The position numbers and the translations under genes were made by a program. Shown piece by piece: positions 52,361 through 61,113 of a stretch of 64,000 nt of DNA. Source of the DNA: CAYGLF01 sp964350945 (GTDB taxonomy: Bacteria > Chlamydiota > Chlamydiia > Chlamydiales > JAAZZY01); NCBI GenBank assembly GCA_964350945.1, contig CAYGLF010000002.1, positions 186,001 through 250,000 on the forward strand, read 5' to 3'. Below the pieces are notes generated by a model. The model had not been told where the DNA came from. It saw nothing but the letters and a program-made list of their open reading frames with translations, and searched no databases. How positions within the stretch are numbered: position 1 is the first letter of the stretch; the number at the start of each line of letters is the position of its first letter.

Positions 52361-53944
52361 GTGCTTATAGATGAGGCAACACAAACACTTTTTACAGACC
52401 TTTTCCAAAAATTAATCCGCAAAAGAACTGGCTTCGATCAGAGGAATTTAAAGCACCAGGTTGTGTCATTGACTCGTGAAAAAAGGAAGGAGTTTTTCCA
52501 TTTTCTTTTAGATCTAAAACAAAAACTGCCACAAGTTTTGATTTGTCCCTCTATTTTTTTTCAGATCTTTCAATGGACTGATGACCTTTTATTTTTTCAA
52601 CATTGTTTAAGTTCTATGGCGGATCTAAAAGACATCGAGAGCTTTTCAGATTTACTTTGGAATATTGCATCGGTCTTTTTTTTAAGAAATGATTTAGAAG
52701 AAATAGAAGTTTTCGAATACCGAGAAGCTTTTTTAAAGCTTGCTACTAAGGCAAAGCAATCGCTGATGTCTAAAGGGGCTCTTGATTTTCCTGCCTTGAA
52801 AAAACCACCCCAAGTTATTGCCATTATCTCGCCCCAAATTTTATCGATGAGGCACTCCCCAACTCGTGAAGCGATTAATTTAGCTTGTATGTTAGAAAAA
52901 TATCATGGATGCAAAGTGATTATTATTAACACCAATTCCATGTCGTTTGAAAATAGGTTTAATCTAGATGCTTGTTACCTGGCAAATGTCAATGAAGGGC
53001 TAATAGGGTGGGGGAAATTTGAAGTGAGTTACTTAGAGTTTGAGAAAGTGACCCTTCACTATTTTGGGATGCAAGCTAAGCCCAATACGATGGCCAAATT
53101 GGAGCAGTTTTGTGATTGTTTAAAAGAGATGGAAGTAGATGCTGTCATCTCTCATGGAGAGAATCACTTTTTTCAGCAGATTATTTATGGTGCCCTACCC
53201 TCAATGTTTGCAACGACGGGTTCTCCATTGCCTTTTGCCAAACACGATGCTTACTTGGTTCCCATAACAGAGTTTAAACCCAGTATTCAAACACTTGCCA
53301 AAAAGTTGGGTCATCAAGGACTATTTTTGCCCCGGCCAATGTTAGTAACTCCAGAGGATAACGCAATTGATGACTTTAATTTTGAAGAATTTAAAGTTCC
53401 CAAAAATGCGGTGGTTGGTCTGGTGGTCAGCACTAGAGCAAATGATGAAATAGATAAAAATTTTATAGAGATTATCCATCATCTTTTGGAGTCTTGCCCC
53501 TTTTTTTATGTGGCTATTGCAGGAACTGAGTCGCTAGATTTTTATCATCAATTTAAAGATTCTTCTCGTGTCATTAACCTTGGGTTCCAAGAAAACTTGC
53601 CAGCTGTTTGTCGGAAAAGTTCCTTTTATCTCAACCCCATAAGGAAAGGAGGGGGGACGAGTGCACAAACAGCTCTTTTAAACAGCTTGCCGGTGGTTAC
53701 GATGGATTATGGCCATATTGCTAGCGTTGTTTCTTCGCCCTATCGTCAAAAAACAATGGAGCAATATTTGGCTTTCGCTAAAAAATTAATTTTAGAACCA
53801 GCTTTTTTGGCCTCTGAAAAAAAAGAGGCCCTGGCCCATTTTAAAGAGAATCTATCCATTCATAAGCAAGTGCGTGAGATTTATGAGGCCCTTTGCAATC
53901 CAGTAGGCGATTCAAACTCTAGAATCCCTATGGATGCAACGTAA
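52361..53944 (+). CDS. GT-B type glycosyltransferase-like protein
   Basis: A 527-residue protein from GTG 52361, which has GGGAG six bases upstream (the frame is open to an earlier GTG at 52310 with a poorer site). The second half resembles GT-B glycosyltransferases: VVSTRANDEIDKNF-type Rossmann, NLGFQENLPAVCRKSSFYLN (about 430) and RKGGGTSAQTALLNSLPVV. The first 170 residues are helical and unrecognised. Neither acceptor nor donor is clear. It lies between glmS and tyrP, which are neighbours in Chlamydia, so this is an inserted or lineage-specific gene. Confidence 0.65.
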   Translation: MLIDEATQTLFTDLFQKLIRKRTGFDQRNLKHQVVSLTREKRKEFFHFLLDLKQKLPQVLICPSIFFQIFQWTDDLLFFQHCLSSMADLKDIESFSDLLWNIASVFFLRNDLEEIEVFEYREAFLKLATKAKQSLMSKGALDFPALKKPPQVIAIISPQILSMRHSPTREAINLACMLEKYHGCKVIIINTNSMSFENRFNLDACYLANVNEGLIGWGKFEVSYLEFEKVTLHYFGMQAKPNTMAKLEQFCDCLKEMEVDAVISHGENHFFQQIIYGALPSMFATTGSPLPFAKHDAYLVPITEFKPSIQTLAKKLGHQGLFLPRPMLVTPEDNAIDDFNFEEFKVPKNAVVGLVVSTRANDEIDKNFIEIIHHLLESCPFFYVAIAGTESLDFYHQFKDSSRVINLGFQENLPAVCRKSSFYLNPIRKGGGTSAQTALLNSLPVVTMDYGHIASVVSSPYRQKTMEQYLAFAKKLILEPAFLASEKKEALAHFKENLSIHKQVREIYEALCNPVGDSNSRIPMDAT

Positions 53945-54004
53945 TTTATTTGATTGTTCCTGTCGGCTTTTTTTGTTATAGTCGCTCTTTAAAAAAGAGT
54001 TTTC

Positions 54005-55198
54005 ATGTTTAAATTTAGACACCTTATTGGCAGTATACTACTAGTTTCGGGAACCACGATTGGAGGAGGTATTTTAGCTCTTCCTATCCTAACGAGTCAG
54101 GGCGGCTTTTTCCCTTCTATTGTTATTTACCTCCTTACCTGGGCATTTATGGCGTCGACAGGACTCCTTTTGCTTGAAATGTGTCTTTGGCATGGTACGG
54201 AAACCAATATTGTAACCCTTGCCCATAAAACACTTGGTAAGTTTGGTTTAATCGCTACCTGGATGATATACCTTTTCTTTTTCGTCTGTCTTACCGTAGC
54301 CTATACAGTAGGAACACAAAGTTTTATAAATTATTTTTTTAGAGATACGCTCAATATATGGATGACTTCACTCATCTTCTTAGCGATTTTCATGCCGGTC
54401 ATTTACCTGGGTGCTCGTGCTGTTGAAGGGTTGAATAATGTCTTTATGGTAGGGCTGATTGTTAGCTACCTTGTTTTTGTGTTGCTTGGATTGCCTCATG
54501 TGGAGCTGAGTCGTTTGACGCAAGCCGATATGAAGTATTCATTGATCGCCTTCCCTGTTATTTTTGTCTCTTTTGGCTACCAGGGGATTGTTCCTAGTAT
54601 TACGTTTTACCTAAAAAAGAATGTAGCAGCCATTCGCTTAACTATTTTGATCGGAAGCTTTATTCCTTTTATTGTCTATATCATATGGGAGGGCTTGATC
54701 TTGGGGATGGTCCCACAGGATTTATTGACTTCGGCTATGTTTAAAGGTCAAACAGCCATAGAACCTTTTCAAGAGCTTTTAGGGAGACAAAAAATTACTT
54801 TTATCGGACAGGCTTTTGGTTTTTTTGCAATAGCAACGTCTCTTTTGGGGGTCACTTTAGGGTTGAGAGACTTTCTAGCTGACGGGTTGCGGATACAAAA
54901 AAATAAAAAAGGGCGCGCTTTTTTATGTAGTTTGATCTACATCCCGCCAGTGATTATATCCATGATCTATCCGGATATTTTTATTAAAGCTGTGAATTTA
55001 GCAGGCGGAATTGGCTCGGCTCTCTTACTTGGCCTGCTCCCTATTGTCATGGTGTGGTCAAAAAGATATGTCTTAAAGTCTAAAGATTCGGAATATCGGA
55101 TGATGGGTGGCAGGCTGCTCCTGATTGTTCTTGGACTTTTTTGCCTCTTTGAAATTACTTTTGTATCTCTGTATTCTTTTGGGATGTTAAAATTATAG
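54005..55198 (+). CDS. tyrP: Aromatic amino acid transporter, TyrP family (second copy)
   Basis: A 397-residue membrane protein of the same family as the one at 21435. LIGSILLVSGTTIGGGILAL (about 7-26) is the first helix, and YQGIVPSITFYLKKN (about 196) matches the conserved loop. It follows glmS in the order seen in Chlamydia, where two tyrP genes lie side by side. The second copy here is at the str operon instead. Its last 44 bases overlap the convergent hypothetical gene. Confidence 0.88.
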   Translation: MFKFRHLIGSILLVSGTTIGGGILALPILTSQGGFFPSIVIYLLTWAFMASTGLLLLEMCLWHGTETNIVTLAHKTLGKFGLIATWMIYLFFFVCLTVAYTVGTQSFINYFFRDTLNIWMTSLIFLAIFMPVIYLGARAVEGLNNVFMVGLIVSYLVFVLLGLPHVELSRLTQADMKYSLIAFPVIFVSFGYQGIVPSITFYLKKNVAAIRLTILIGSFIPFIVYIIWEGLILGMVPQDLLTSAMFKGQTAIEPFQELLGRQKITFIGQAFGFFAIATSLLGVTLGLRDFLADGLRIQKNKKGRAFLCSLIYIPPVIISMIYPDIFIKAVNLAGGIGSALLLGLLPIVMVWSKRYVLKSKDSEYRMMGGRLLLIVLGLFCLFEITFVSLYSFGMLKL

Positions 55199-56261
55199 TG
55201 AATGGGCCATCTTTACTTTGAGCTTCTTGGCATTCATTTTCCCCCTCTTGATCAGCTTGACTTTGATAACTTTGAGCATCTGCTTGGTATTTTTTAATCC
55301 ATTCCTCTTCTTCTTTTTTCATATCCAAACAGTCTTGTTTTATAAATTGGCCAACATTTTTTCTGATCTCGTGAGTGTGCTCATCTAACAGCTTTTTATG
55401 GGTGGTTCCCTCGGCTAAACGATCAAAGTAGAGATTGGCTTTTGTAAGGTCAACGAGAGGTTGGGTCATTTTTCTAGAAAATTTACAGCGAATACTTTGC
55501 AGTTTTTCAAGAAGCGCTTTGGTGTCAATGATATGATTTTGACTCCCCACCTCAAGGAAACGTTTTTTTGCCACGTTAAAAGAATGAAAGCTCTTTCCGA
55601 CAAGTTGCTTGGTTTTGTGATCAAAGAGAACGGCGGTATCTAGCTTGATTTGCTCGTCAGTTCGCCCTATACTATCAATAGAATATTTTTTTAAAATAAG
55701 TTGAATATCTTCATTATCAATATTTGATGTGGGTCTATTTTGTCCAAAGATAATCCAGTTAGTAGCAAGCATACTTGTTAAGGCTGTTGCTGTTTTGATT
55801 GTTTGCAGGATAAAAGGAATCCACTGAGCTTGAGTAATCACAGGGTCTATTTGAAGTAGATCTATTTGGCTATATGCCATTTCTCCAGGCCTAGCTTTAG
55901 GGGGTGTGTGTTTCTTGCTTGAATGAGATTGGATCGCGACCCTCCTTTGAGCTGTTACATCTTTCATATAACGCTGAATTTTTCCATCAAGGTGGTGAAG
56001 GCCTATGATAGAGGCGCACCTTACCATATCGATGATCAATTCAGCATAGCTGTTATAGAGAGAATAAGTGAGGGAGTTGTCGTTACAGACATAGTAACGT
56101 ACTATTTTTAAGGTTCTCCCAATTGCCCAGGCTGTCAAAGCTGAACGGTCTTGTCGATTAAAGTAAAGTCCAGTAAGCCCTAAATTTTCTGAGATGTGGC
56201 CAAGTGTAGAGAGGGCACTGCAGGTGGTATTTAAGAGATTGAAGCTTGATAATTGTGTCAT
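55155..56261 (-). CDS. Hypothetical protein
   Basis: A 368-residue protein of unknown function. A hydrophobic helix-like stretch (WIPFILQTIKTATALTSMLA, about 147-166) might span a membrane. The C-terminal third is charged and acidic, rich in Glu and Gln (EEEEWIKKYQADAQSYQSQA). It is inserted between tyrP and yccA, which are close neighbours in Chlamydia. No family match by eye. Confidence 0.6.
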   Translation of the reverse strand: MTQLSSFNLLNTTCSALSTLGHISENLGLTGLYFNRQDRSALTAWAIGRTLKIVRYYVCNDNSLTYSLYNSYAELIIDMVRCASIIGLHHLDGKIQRYMKDVTAQRRVAIQSHSSKKHTPPKARPGEMAYSQIDLLQIDPVITQAQWIPFILQTIKTATALTSMLATNWIIFGQNRPTSNIDNEDIQLILKKYSIDSIGRTDEQIKLDTAVLFDHKTKQLVGKSFHSFNVAKKRFLEVGSQNHIIDTKALLEKLQSIRCKFSRKMTQPLVDLTKANLYFDRLAEGTTHKKLLDEHTHEIRKNVGQFIKQDCLDMKKEEEEWIKKYQADAQSYQSQADQEGENECQEAQSKDGPFTIILTSQKNTEIQK

Positions 56262-56464
56262 TTTAAGATCATTAGAATAAAAATTTAGAGAAGTCTAGCT
56301 CTTTATCAGGTTCTTTTCAATCGGTTATTTTGTGAACATTTTTTTTTAATTCACAGCTAATAATGAGCTATGCCCCATAGAGGAAGATACAAAGCGTTTG
56401 CTCAATTTCAAAATATATGATAAAATGCGTTGTATAAGTAACCGTAAATGCGAGGATTCTACTT

Positions 56465-57196
56465 ATGACTTTTAACAACCGAAATACTATTGAGTCGTCT
56501 TCTTCTAGAGCCGATACATCTCATGTAAATACTTTCGCTACACAAGTCTATGGATGGATGAGCGTGGGTCTTGCATTGACTGCTTTTATTGCGTGGTTTG
56601 TTTTTAAAACAGGTTTATACGCAAAGCTCCTCCCTTTTTGGTGGGTCACAGCCATTGGGACCTTTGCAATTGCCATGATGATCTCGTCTCGAATGAGTAG
56701 TCTGTCATTTACAGGTCTTGCCTCTCTATTTTTAGGTTATGCAGCTTTAGAAGGGATCTTTTTTGGGTGTATGCTTCCAGGATTTGCTGCAGCCTTTGGC
56801 GGTCAGGTGATCTGGGCTGCTTTTGCAACAGCCTCCACTGTCTTTGGGATTGCCGTATTATATGGTGTATTGACAAAGTCAGATCTAACTTCCTTAGGTA
56901 GAATTTTATCCATTGCTGTTATTGGCCTGGTTGTTATCACATTGCTATATATGGTGATGTCTTTTTTCATGCCAATGACTCGAATGATGTTAGTTATAAG
57001 CTACCTAGGGCTTATTATCTTCACAGGCCTTACAGCCTTTGATGCTCACCAGATTAAAAAGCTGAGCCAGCAAGTCAACGGCTATTCGCTTGCTTCATGC
57101 AAGCTCTCTTTGCTCATGGCATTACGCATGTATATCAACGTGATCATGATCTTCTGGTATTTGCTACAAATCTTCTCATCTTCAAGTAGACGGTAG
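56465..57196 (+). CDS. yccA: Bax inhibitor-1 / YccA family membrane protein
   Basis: A 243-residue protein with seven hydrophobic segments. The N-terminal polar tail is followed by YGWMSVGLALTAFIAWFVFK, and the family pattern FTGLTAFDAHQIKKL (about 182-196) holds the conserved Asp pair. C-terminal LSLLMALRMYINVIMIFWYL fits. BI-1 proteins are calcium or proton leak channels; the bacterial role is unsettled. It occupies the position of Chlamydia yccA before ftsY. Confidence 0.9.
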   Translation: MTFNNRNTIESSSSRADTSHVNTFATQVYGWMSVGLALTAFIAWFVFKTGLYAKLLPFWWVTAIGTFAIAMMISSRMSSLSFTGLASLFLGYAALEGIFFGCMLPGFAAAFGGQVIWAAFATASTVFGIAVLYGVLTKSDLTSLGRILSIAVIGLVVITLLYMVMSFFMPMTRMMLVISYLGLIIFTGLTAFDAHQIKKLSQQVNGYSLASCKLSLLMALRMYINVIMIFWYLLQIFSSSSRR

Positions 57197-57256
57197 ACGG
57201 TTTATTTTTATAGTAAGTTTATAGAGAGCATCTTAACAAAGTTTGTTTACAATTAA

Positions 57257-57292
57257 ATCCCCTCCTTCTATTGATACAACTGTAGGGGGGAT
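57257..57292 (+). promoter_or_regulatory. Hairpin that may hide the ribosome site of the hydrolase gene
   Basis: ATCCCCTC (57257-57264) can pair with GGGGGGAT (57285-57292), eight base pairs with one T-G, around a 20-base loop. The right arm is the Shine-Dalgarno-like GGGGGG, three bases before ATG 57296. If formed in the mRNA it would block translation. A single-sequence prediction only. Confidence 0.35.
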
Positions 57293-57295
57293 CTT

Positions 57296-58090
57296 ATGCC
57301 ATTTGCTCATCGAGACAAAATCAAGCTTTACTATGAAGAAGAAGGCGAGGGGCCAGCAGTTATCTTCATTAATGATCTTATTGAAGACCATTTTTTTTGG
57401 GATAAAATAAGGCTCGAACTTGCCAAAAACTTTAGAGTGATTGTTTTTGATCAAAGAGGGATAGGACAAAGTTCTATTTCAAAAACCCCATTTACTATTG
57501 AAGATATGGCTAAAGATGTCATTGCCCTGGCAGATGAGCTGAAGTTAGAGACTTTTCATTTAGTAGGCGACTCTATGGGCGGAGGCGTGGCTTTAACAGT
57601 GGCCAAAAAATATAAAGATCGAGTCCAAAAGATTGTTTTAAGTAACAGCTATTTAGAGATGAGTCAGACTGTCAAATGGTCCTTGGACATGCTTTTTGAG
57701 ATGTTTAAAAAGGAACCAAAATACTCATATTTATACAAAATGGCCATGCCTTGGTATTATTCTTCACGGTTTTTAGAGCGTGATGACGATCCTAAGGAAA
57801 TTTTAGATGCTTTAGACAAAAGAAAACACCCTTTAAAAGTTTCTGGTTTTAAAGGACTTTTAGAGGCTGTATTTAAATTTAAAGCTCATACCATGATCAA
57901 GCGCATTGAACATGAAACGATGGTAATCATTGCTGAAGAGGATATCTATTGCCTTTTTAAAGATAGTAGAGCTTTAGTGAGAGGGTTAAAAAATCATCAG
58001 GTAGAATTAATGGCCGGGGGGCACTCTTCTAAAATGGAGAATCCCAATCGCTATATCGAAATTCTACGTAATTTCTTTTCCACAGATTAA
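57296..58090 (+). CDS. Alpha/beta hydrolase
   Basis: A 264-residue protein of the small alpha/beta hydrolase family. VIVFDQRGIGQSS (about 47-59) is the oxyanion/HG-like loop, LVGDSMGGGVALTVAKK (about 92-108) has the nucleophile Ser96, AEEDIYC (about 215) the acid and GGHSSKMENP (about 244) the His. Substrate unknown. It lies between yccA and ftsY in a block that is otherwise conserved. Its 3' end overlaps the ftsY end by 4 bases. Confidence 0.85.
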   Translation: MPFAHRDKIKLYYEEEGEGPAVIFINDLIEDHFFWDKIRLELAKNFRVIVFDQRGIGQSSISKTPFTIEDMAKDVIALADELKLETFHLVGDSMGGGVALTVAKKYKDRVQKIVLSNSYLEMSQTVKWSLDMLFEMFKKEPKYSYLYKMAMPWYYSSRFLERDDDPKEILDALDKRKHPLKVSGFKGLLEAVFKFKAHTMIKRIEHETMVIIAEEDIYCLFKDSRALVRGLKNHQVELMAGGHSSKMENPNRYIEILRNFFSTD

Positions 58091-58986
58091 TAGAAAAGCT
58101 CGTTGACAAAAGTATTAGCGTCAAAGGCTTTGAAGTCTTCAACCCCTTCTCCAGTGCCCACATACTTAATAGGGATATTGAGCTCATTTTGAATAGCAAC
58201 CACAACCCCTCCTTTTGCTGTTCCATCCAGCTTGGTTAATATAAGTCCTGAAAGGGGGGTATATTCATCAAAGACCTGCGCTTGCTCTATCGCATTTTGA
58301 CCTACAGTCGCATCAATGACGAGAAGCGTTTCATGAGGAGCTTCTTCAAGTTGCTTTTTTAAAACGCGATTGATCTTTTCCAATTCACCCATCAGATGGG
58401 TTTTAGTCTGCAGGCGTCCTGCTGTGTCAATGATTAAGACATCGGCATCACGAGTCATGGCAGCACTTAAGCTGTCAAAGGCAACCGCAGCCGGGTCACT
58501 TCCTAGCTGACCTTTTACAAGCTCTACCCCAATTTTCTTGGACCATGTCTCTAGCTGTTCTGTTGCCGCTGCCCGGAAGGTATCAGCTGCTGCTAGAATC
58601 ACCTTTTTACCTTGTTTATGATAGTGATGAGCAAGCTTTGCGCTAGAGGTAGTCTTTCCATTTCCATTCACACCTACCACTAAAATAACGGTGAGCTTTC
58701 TGTCTAGTTTAAGGGTTGGGGGATGCTGCAAAAGTCTTTTTTTGATGCTGTCTTTAATATATGTCAAAATCTCTTCGGGTTCTGTGGATGCTTTCTTACC
58801 AAACTCTGCTTGAATGTCTTCAACCAGAGATCGACTCACCTTAGAACCTAGGTCAGACTCGTAAAGTGCTCTTTCTAAGTCTTCTAAAGTTTCATCGTCT
58901 ATGGATTTGGAGAAGATGTTTTTAATTTTTTCGCCCAAATAGGTGCGGGTTTTAATAAAAAGGGACTTAATGAATTTGATGACCAT
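58087..58986 (-). CDS. ftsY: Signal recognition particle receptor FtsY
   Basis: A 299-residue GTPase. The NG domains are complete: GVNGNGKTTSSAKLAHHYH (about 109-127) is G1, AADTFRAAATEQLETW the insertion box, IIDTAGRLQTKTHLM (about 188-202) G3 and LTKLDGTAKGGVVVA (about 250-264) G4/G5. The acidic A domain of E. coli FtsY is missing, as in other chlamydiae. It delivers ribosomes to SecYEG. Position before sucC agrees with Chlamydia. Confidence 0.95.
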   Translation of the reverse strand: MVIKFIKSLFIKTRTYLGEKIKNIFSKSIDDETLEDLERALYESDLGSKVSRSLVEDIQAEFGKKASTEPEEILTYIKDSIKKRLLQHPPTLKLDRKLTVILVVGVNGNGKTTSSAKLAHHYHKQGKKVILAAADTFRAAATEQLETWSKKIGVELVKGQLGSDPAAVAFDSLSAAMTRDADVLIIDTAGRLQTKTHLMGELEKINRVLKKQLEEAPHETLLVIDATVGQNAIEQAQVFDEYTPLSGLILTKLDGTAKGGVVVAIQNELNIPIKYVGTGEGVEDFKAFDANTFVNELFY

Positions 58987-59069
58987 AGAATCAATTTTTT
59001 AGTTGAAGGTAAATTAATTGTAACAGATAAGGCGAATTAAGGCAGCAGTTAAAAATTGAAGGAAATTCT

Positions 59070-60230
59070 ATGCATCTTCATGAGTATCAAGCTAAAACAG
59101 TCCTCCAGAAATATGGGGTCGCGATCACTCCCTTTGGAGTGGCCTCTAATCTAAAGGAAGTTAAACAAGTGATTGCCTCACTGAACATGGATCAGGCAGT
59201 TATTAAGGTTCAAGTACATGCAGGTGGGCGTGGCAAGGCTGGAGGGGTAAAATTTGCCCATTCAAAAGAAGAAATTGAAAAAGTGGCCTCATCGCTTATC
59301 GGGATGAAAATTGTAAATGAACAGACTGGCAGTGAGGGAGTGGTGGCTCACCAGGTAATTCTTACTCCACCTTGTGATATTGACAAAGAATTTTATTGTG
59401 CAATCGTGATCAATCGGGAGCAAAAAAGACCCACTTTAATTATTTCTCCAGAGGGGGGAATGGAAATTGAAGAAATTGCAAAAAAGACCCCTGAAAAAAT
59501 TTTGACAGTCCCTGTTTATGAAGGAGGCCTTTTTAAAAGGTTTCAATTAGGCTACATTTGCAAGTTTATGGGATGGAGTGGAGATGTTGCAAAGCAAGGG
59601 GCCCAAATGATCTCCGCTCTTGCCAAAGCATTTTGGGAAATAGATGCTTCGATGGTTGAAATCAACCCTTTAATTTTAACTCCTGACAAAAAACTGATTG
59701 CTTTAGATGCCAAAGTCTCTATCGATGAAAATGCTTTGTATCGTCAAAAAGAGATCCAAGAATTTTATGATCCCTCACAAGAGTCTGAGGCTGAAGTCCG
59801 GGCTAAAGAACATGACTTAGCTTATATTCCTCTTGATGGGAATATAGCGTGTATGGTCAATGGCGCTGGGCTTGCAATGGCGACGATGGATATCATTCAT
59901 TTCTACGGCGGCGAGCCGGCCAATTTTTTAGATGTTGGCGGGAGTGCTACCAAAGAAAAGGTGACCGAAGGATTTAAAATTATCCTTTCAGATCCCAAAG
60001 TCAAAGGCATTTTAGTGAATATCTTTGGAGGGATTATGAACTGCGCCACCATTGCAAAGGGGCTTATTGCTGCCTCTAAAGAACTAGATATTAAAATTCC
60101 AATTGTTGCTCGTATGGAAGGGACGAATGTTGAAGAGGGGCGCTCTCTTTTGAAAAAGTCAGGGCTCGACATCATCAGCATTCACAGTATGTCTGAGGCA
60201 GCACAAACAATAGTAAAAGAAATTAAGTAG
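59070..60230 (+). CDS. sucC: Succinate--CoA ligase, beta subunit
   Basis: A 386-residue ATP-grasp protein. MHLHEYQAKTVLQKYGVAI is the standard start, VQVHAGGRGKAGGVKFA the substrate loop, and MVEINPLILTPDKKLIALDA the Mg-nucleotide region (about 205). C-terminal FGGIMNCATIAKGLI binds CoA phosphate. It makes succinyl-CoA or GTP/ATP in the TCA cycle with SucD. AAGGAAA precedes the ATG. sucD starts 8 bases after its end. Confidence 0.96.
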   Translation: MHLHEYQAKTVLQKYGVAITPFGVASNLKEVKQVIASLNMDQAVIKVQVHAGGRGKAGGVKFAHSKEEIEKVASSLIGMKIVNEQTGSEGVVAHQVILTPPCDIDKEFYCAIVINREQKRPTLIISPEGGMEIEEIAKKTPEKILTVPVYEGGLFKRFQLGYICKFMGWSGDVAKQGAQMISALAKAFWEIDASMVEINPLILTPDKKLIALDAKVSIDENALYRQKEIQEFYDPSQESEAEVRAKEHDLAYIPLDGNIACMVNGAGLAMATMDIIHFYGGEPANFLDVGGSATKEKVTEGFKIILSDPKVKGILVNIFGGIMNCATIAKGLIAASKELDIKIPIVARMEGTNVEEGRSLLKKSGLDIISIHSMSEAAQTIVKEIK

Positions 60231-60237
60231 AGAAATT

Positions 60238-61104
60238 ATGGCAGTACTTATCAATAAAAATACGAAAGTGATCACGCAAGGAATTACTGGTAATGCAGGG
60301 ATGTTTCATACTCAGCAAGGGTTAGAGTATGGAACACAGTATGTGGGAGGTGTGACTCCAGGAAAAGGGGGGCAGACTATTCTGGGCTTGCCTGTTTTTG
60401 ATAGCGTAAGAGAAGCTAAACAAATAACAGGATGTAGTGCGACGCAAATTTTTGTGCCACCGCCTTTTGCCGCAGAAGCTATTTTAGAAGCAGAAGATGC
60501 CGGTATTGAAATTATTGTCTGTATTACAGAGGGGATCCCCGTTAAAGATATGCTAGAAGTCTCTAGAGTCATGTCACAGAGTAAAAGTCGGCTCATTGGG
60601 CCAAATTGTCCTGGGATTATTACACCTGATGAGTGTAAAATTGGAATCATGCCAGGCTATATTCATAAGAGAGGGAAAGTGGGTATCGTCTCACGTTCAG
60701 GAACACTTACTTATGAAGCTGTTTGGCAGACGACGCAGCTTAATTTAGGGCAGACGACCTGTATTGGTATTGGGGGAGATCCTCTCAACGGAACGAATTT
60801 TATAGACGCCTTAGAGCTTTTTGAGAATGATCCTGAAACAGAAGGCATTTTAATGATCGGTGAAATTGGTGGGCATGCAGAAGAAGATGCTGCTGAATGG
60901 ATTGGGAGACATTGCTCGAAGCCAGTAGCTGCTTTTATAGCGGGGCTTACAGCTCCTCCAGGAAAGAGAATGGGACATGCAGGCGCCATTATTTCAGGTG
61001 GACAGGGAGGAGCTCAAGATAAAATTGAAGCTCTTAAAAAAGCAGGTGCTGTGATCGCAAAAACTCCCTCAGAAATGGGAAGCGCTATGAAACAAGCATT
61101 TTAG
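60238..61104 (+). CDS. sucD: Succinate--CoA ligase, alpha subunit
   Basis: A 288-residue protein. TKVITQGITGNAGMFHTQQG (about 9-28) is the CoA-binding Rossmann start and RLIGPNCPGIITP the middle. The catalytic histidine is in GHAGAIISGGQGGAQDK (about 246-262). The conserved IVSRSGTLTYEAV is also present. Full length. The sucCD-ftsY group is conserved in Chlamydia. Confidence 0.96.
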   Translation: MAVLINKNTKVITQGITGNAGMFHTQQGLEYGTQYVGGVTPGKGGQTILGLPVFDSVREAKQITGCSATQIFVPPPFAAEAILEAEDAGIEIIVCITEGIPVKDMLEVSRVMSQSKSRLIGPNCPGIITPDECKIGIMPGYIHKRGKVGIVSRSGTLTYEAVWQTTQLNLGQTTCIGIGGDPLNGTNFIDALELFENDPETEGILMIGEIGGHAEEDAAEWIGRHCSKPVAAFIAGLTAPPGKRMGHAGAIISGGQGGAQDKIEALKKAGAVIAKTPSEMGSAMKQAF

Positions 61105-61113
61105 GAGATTAAC

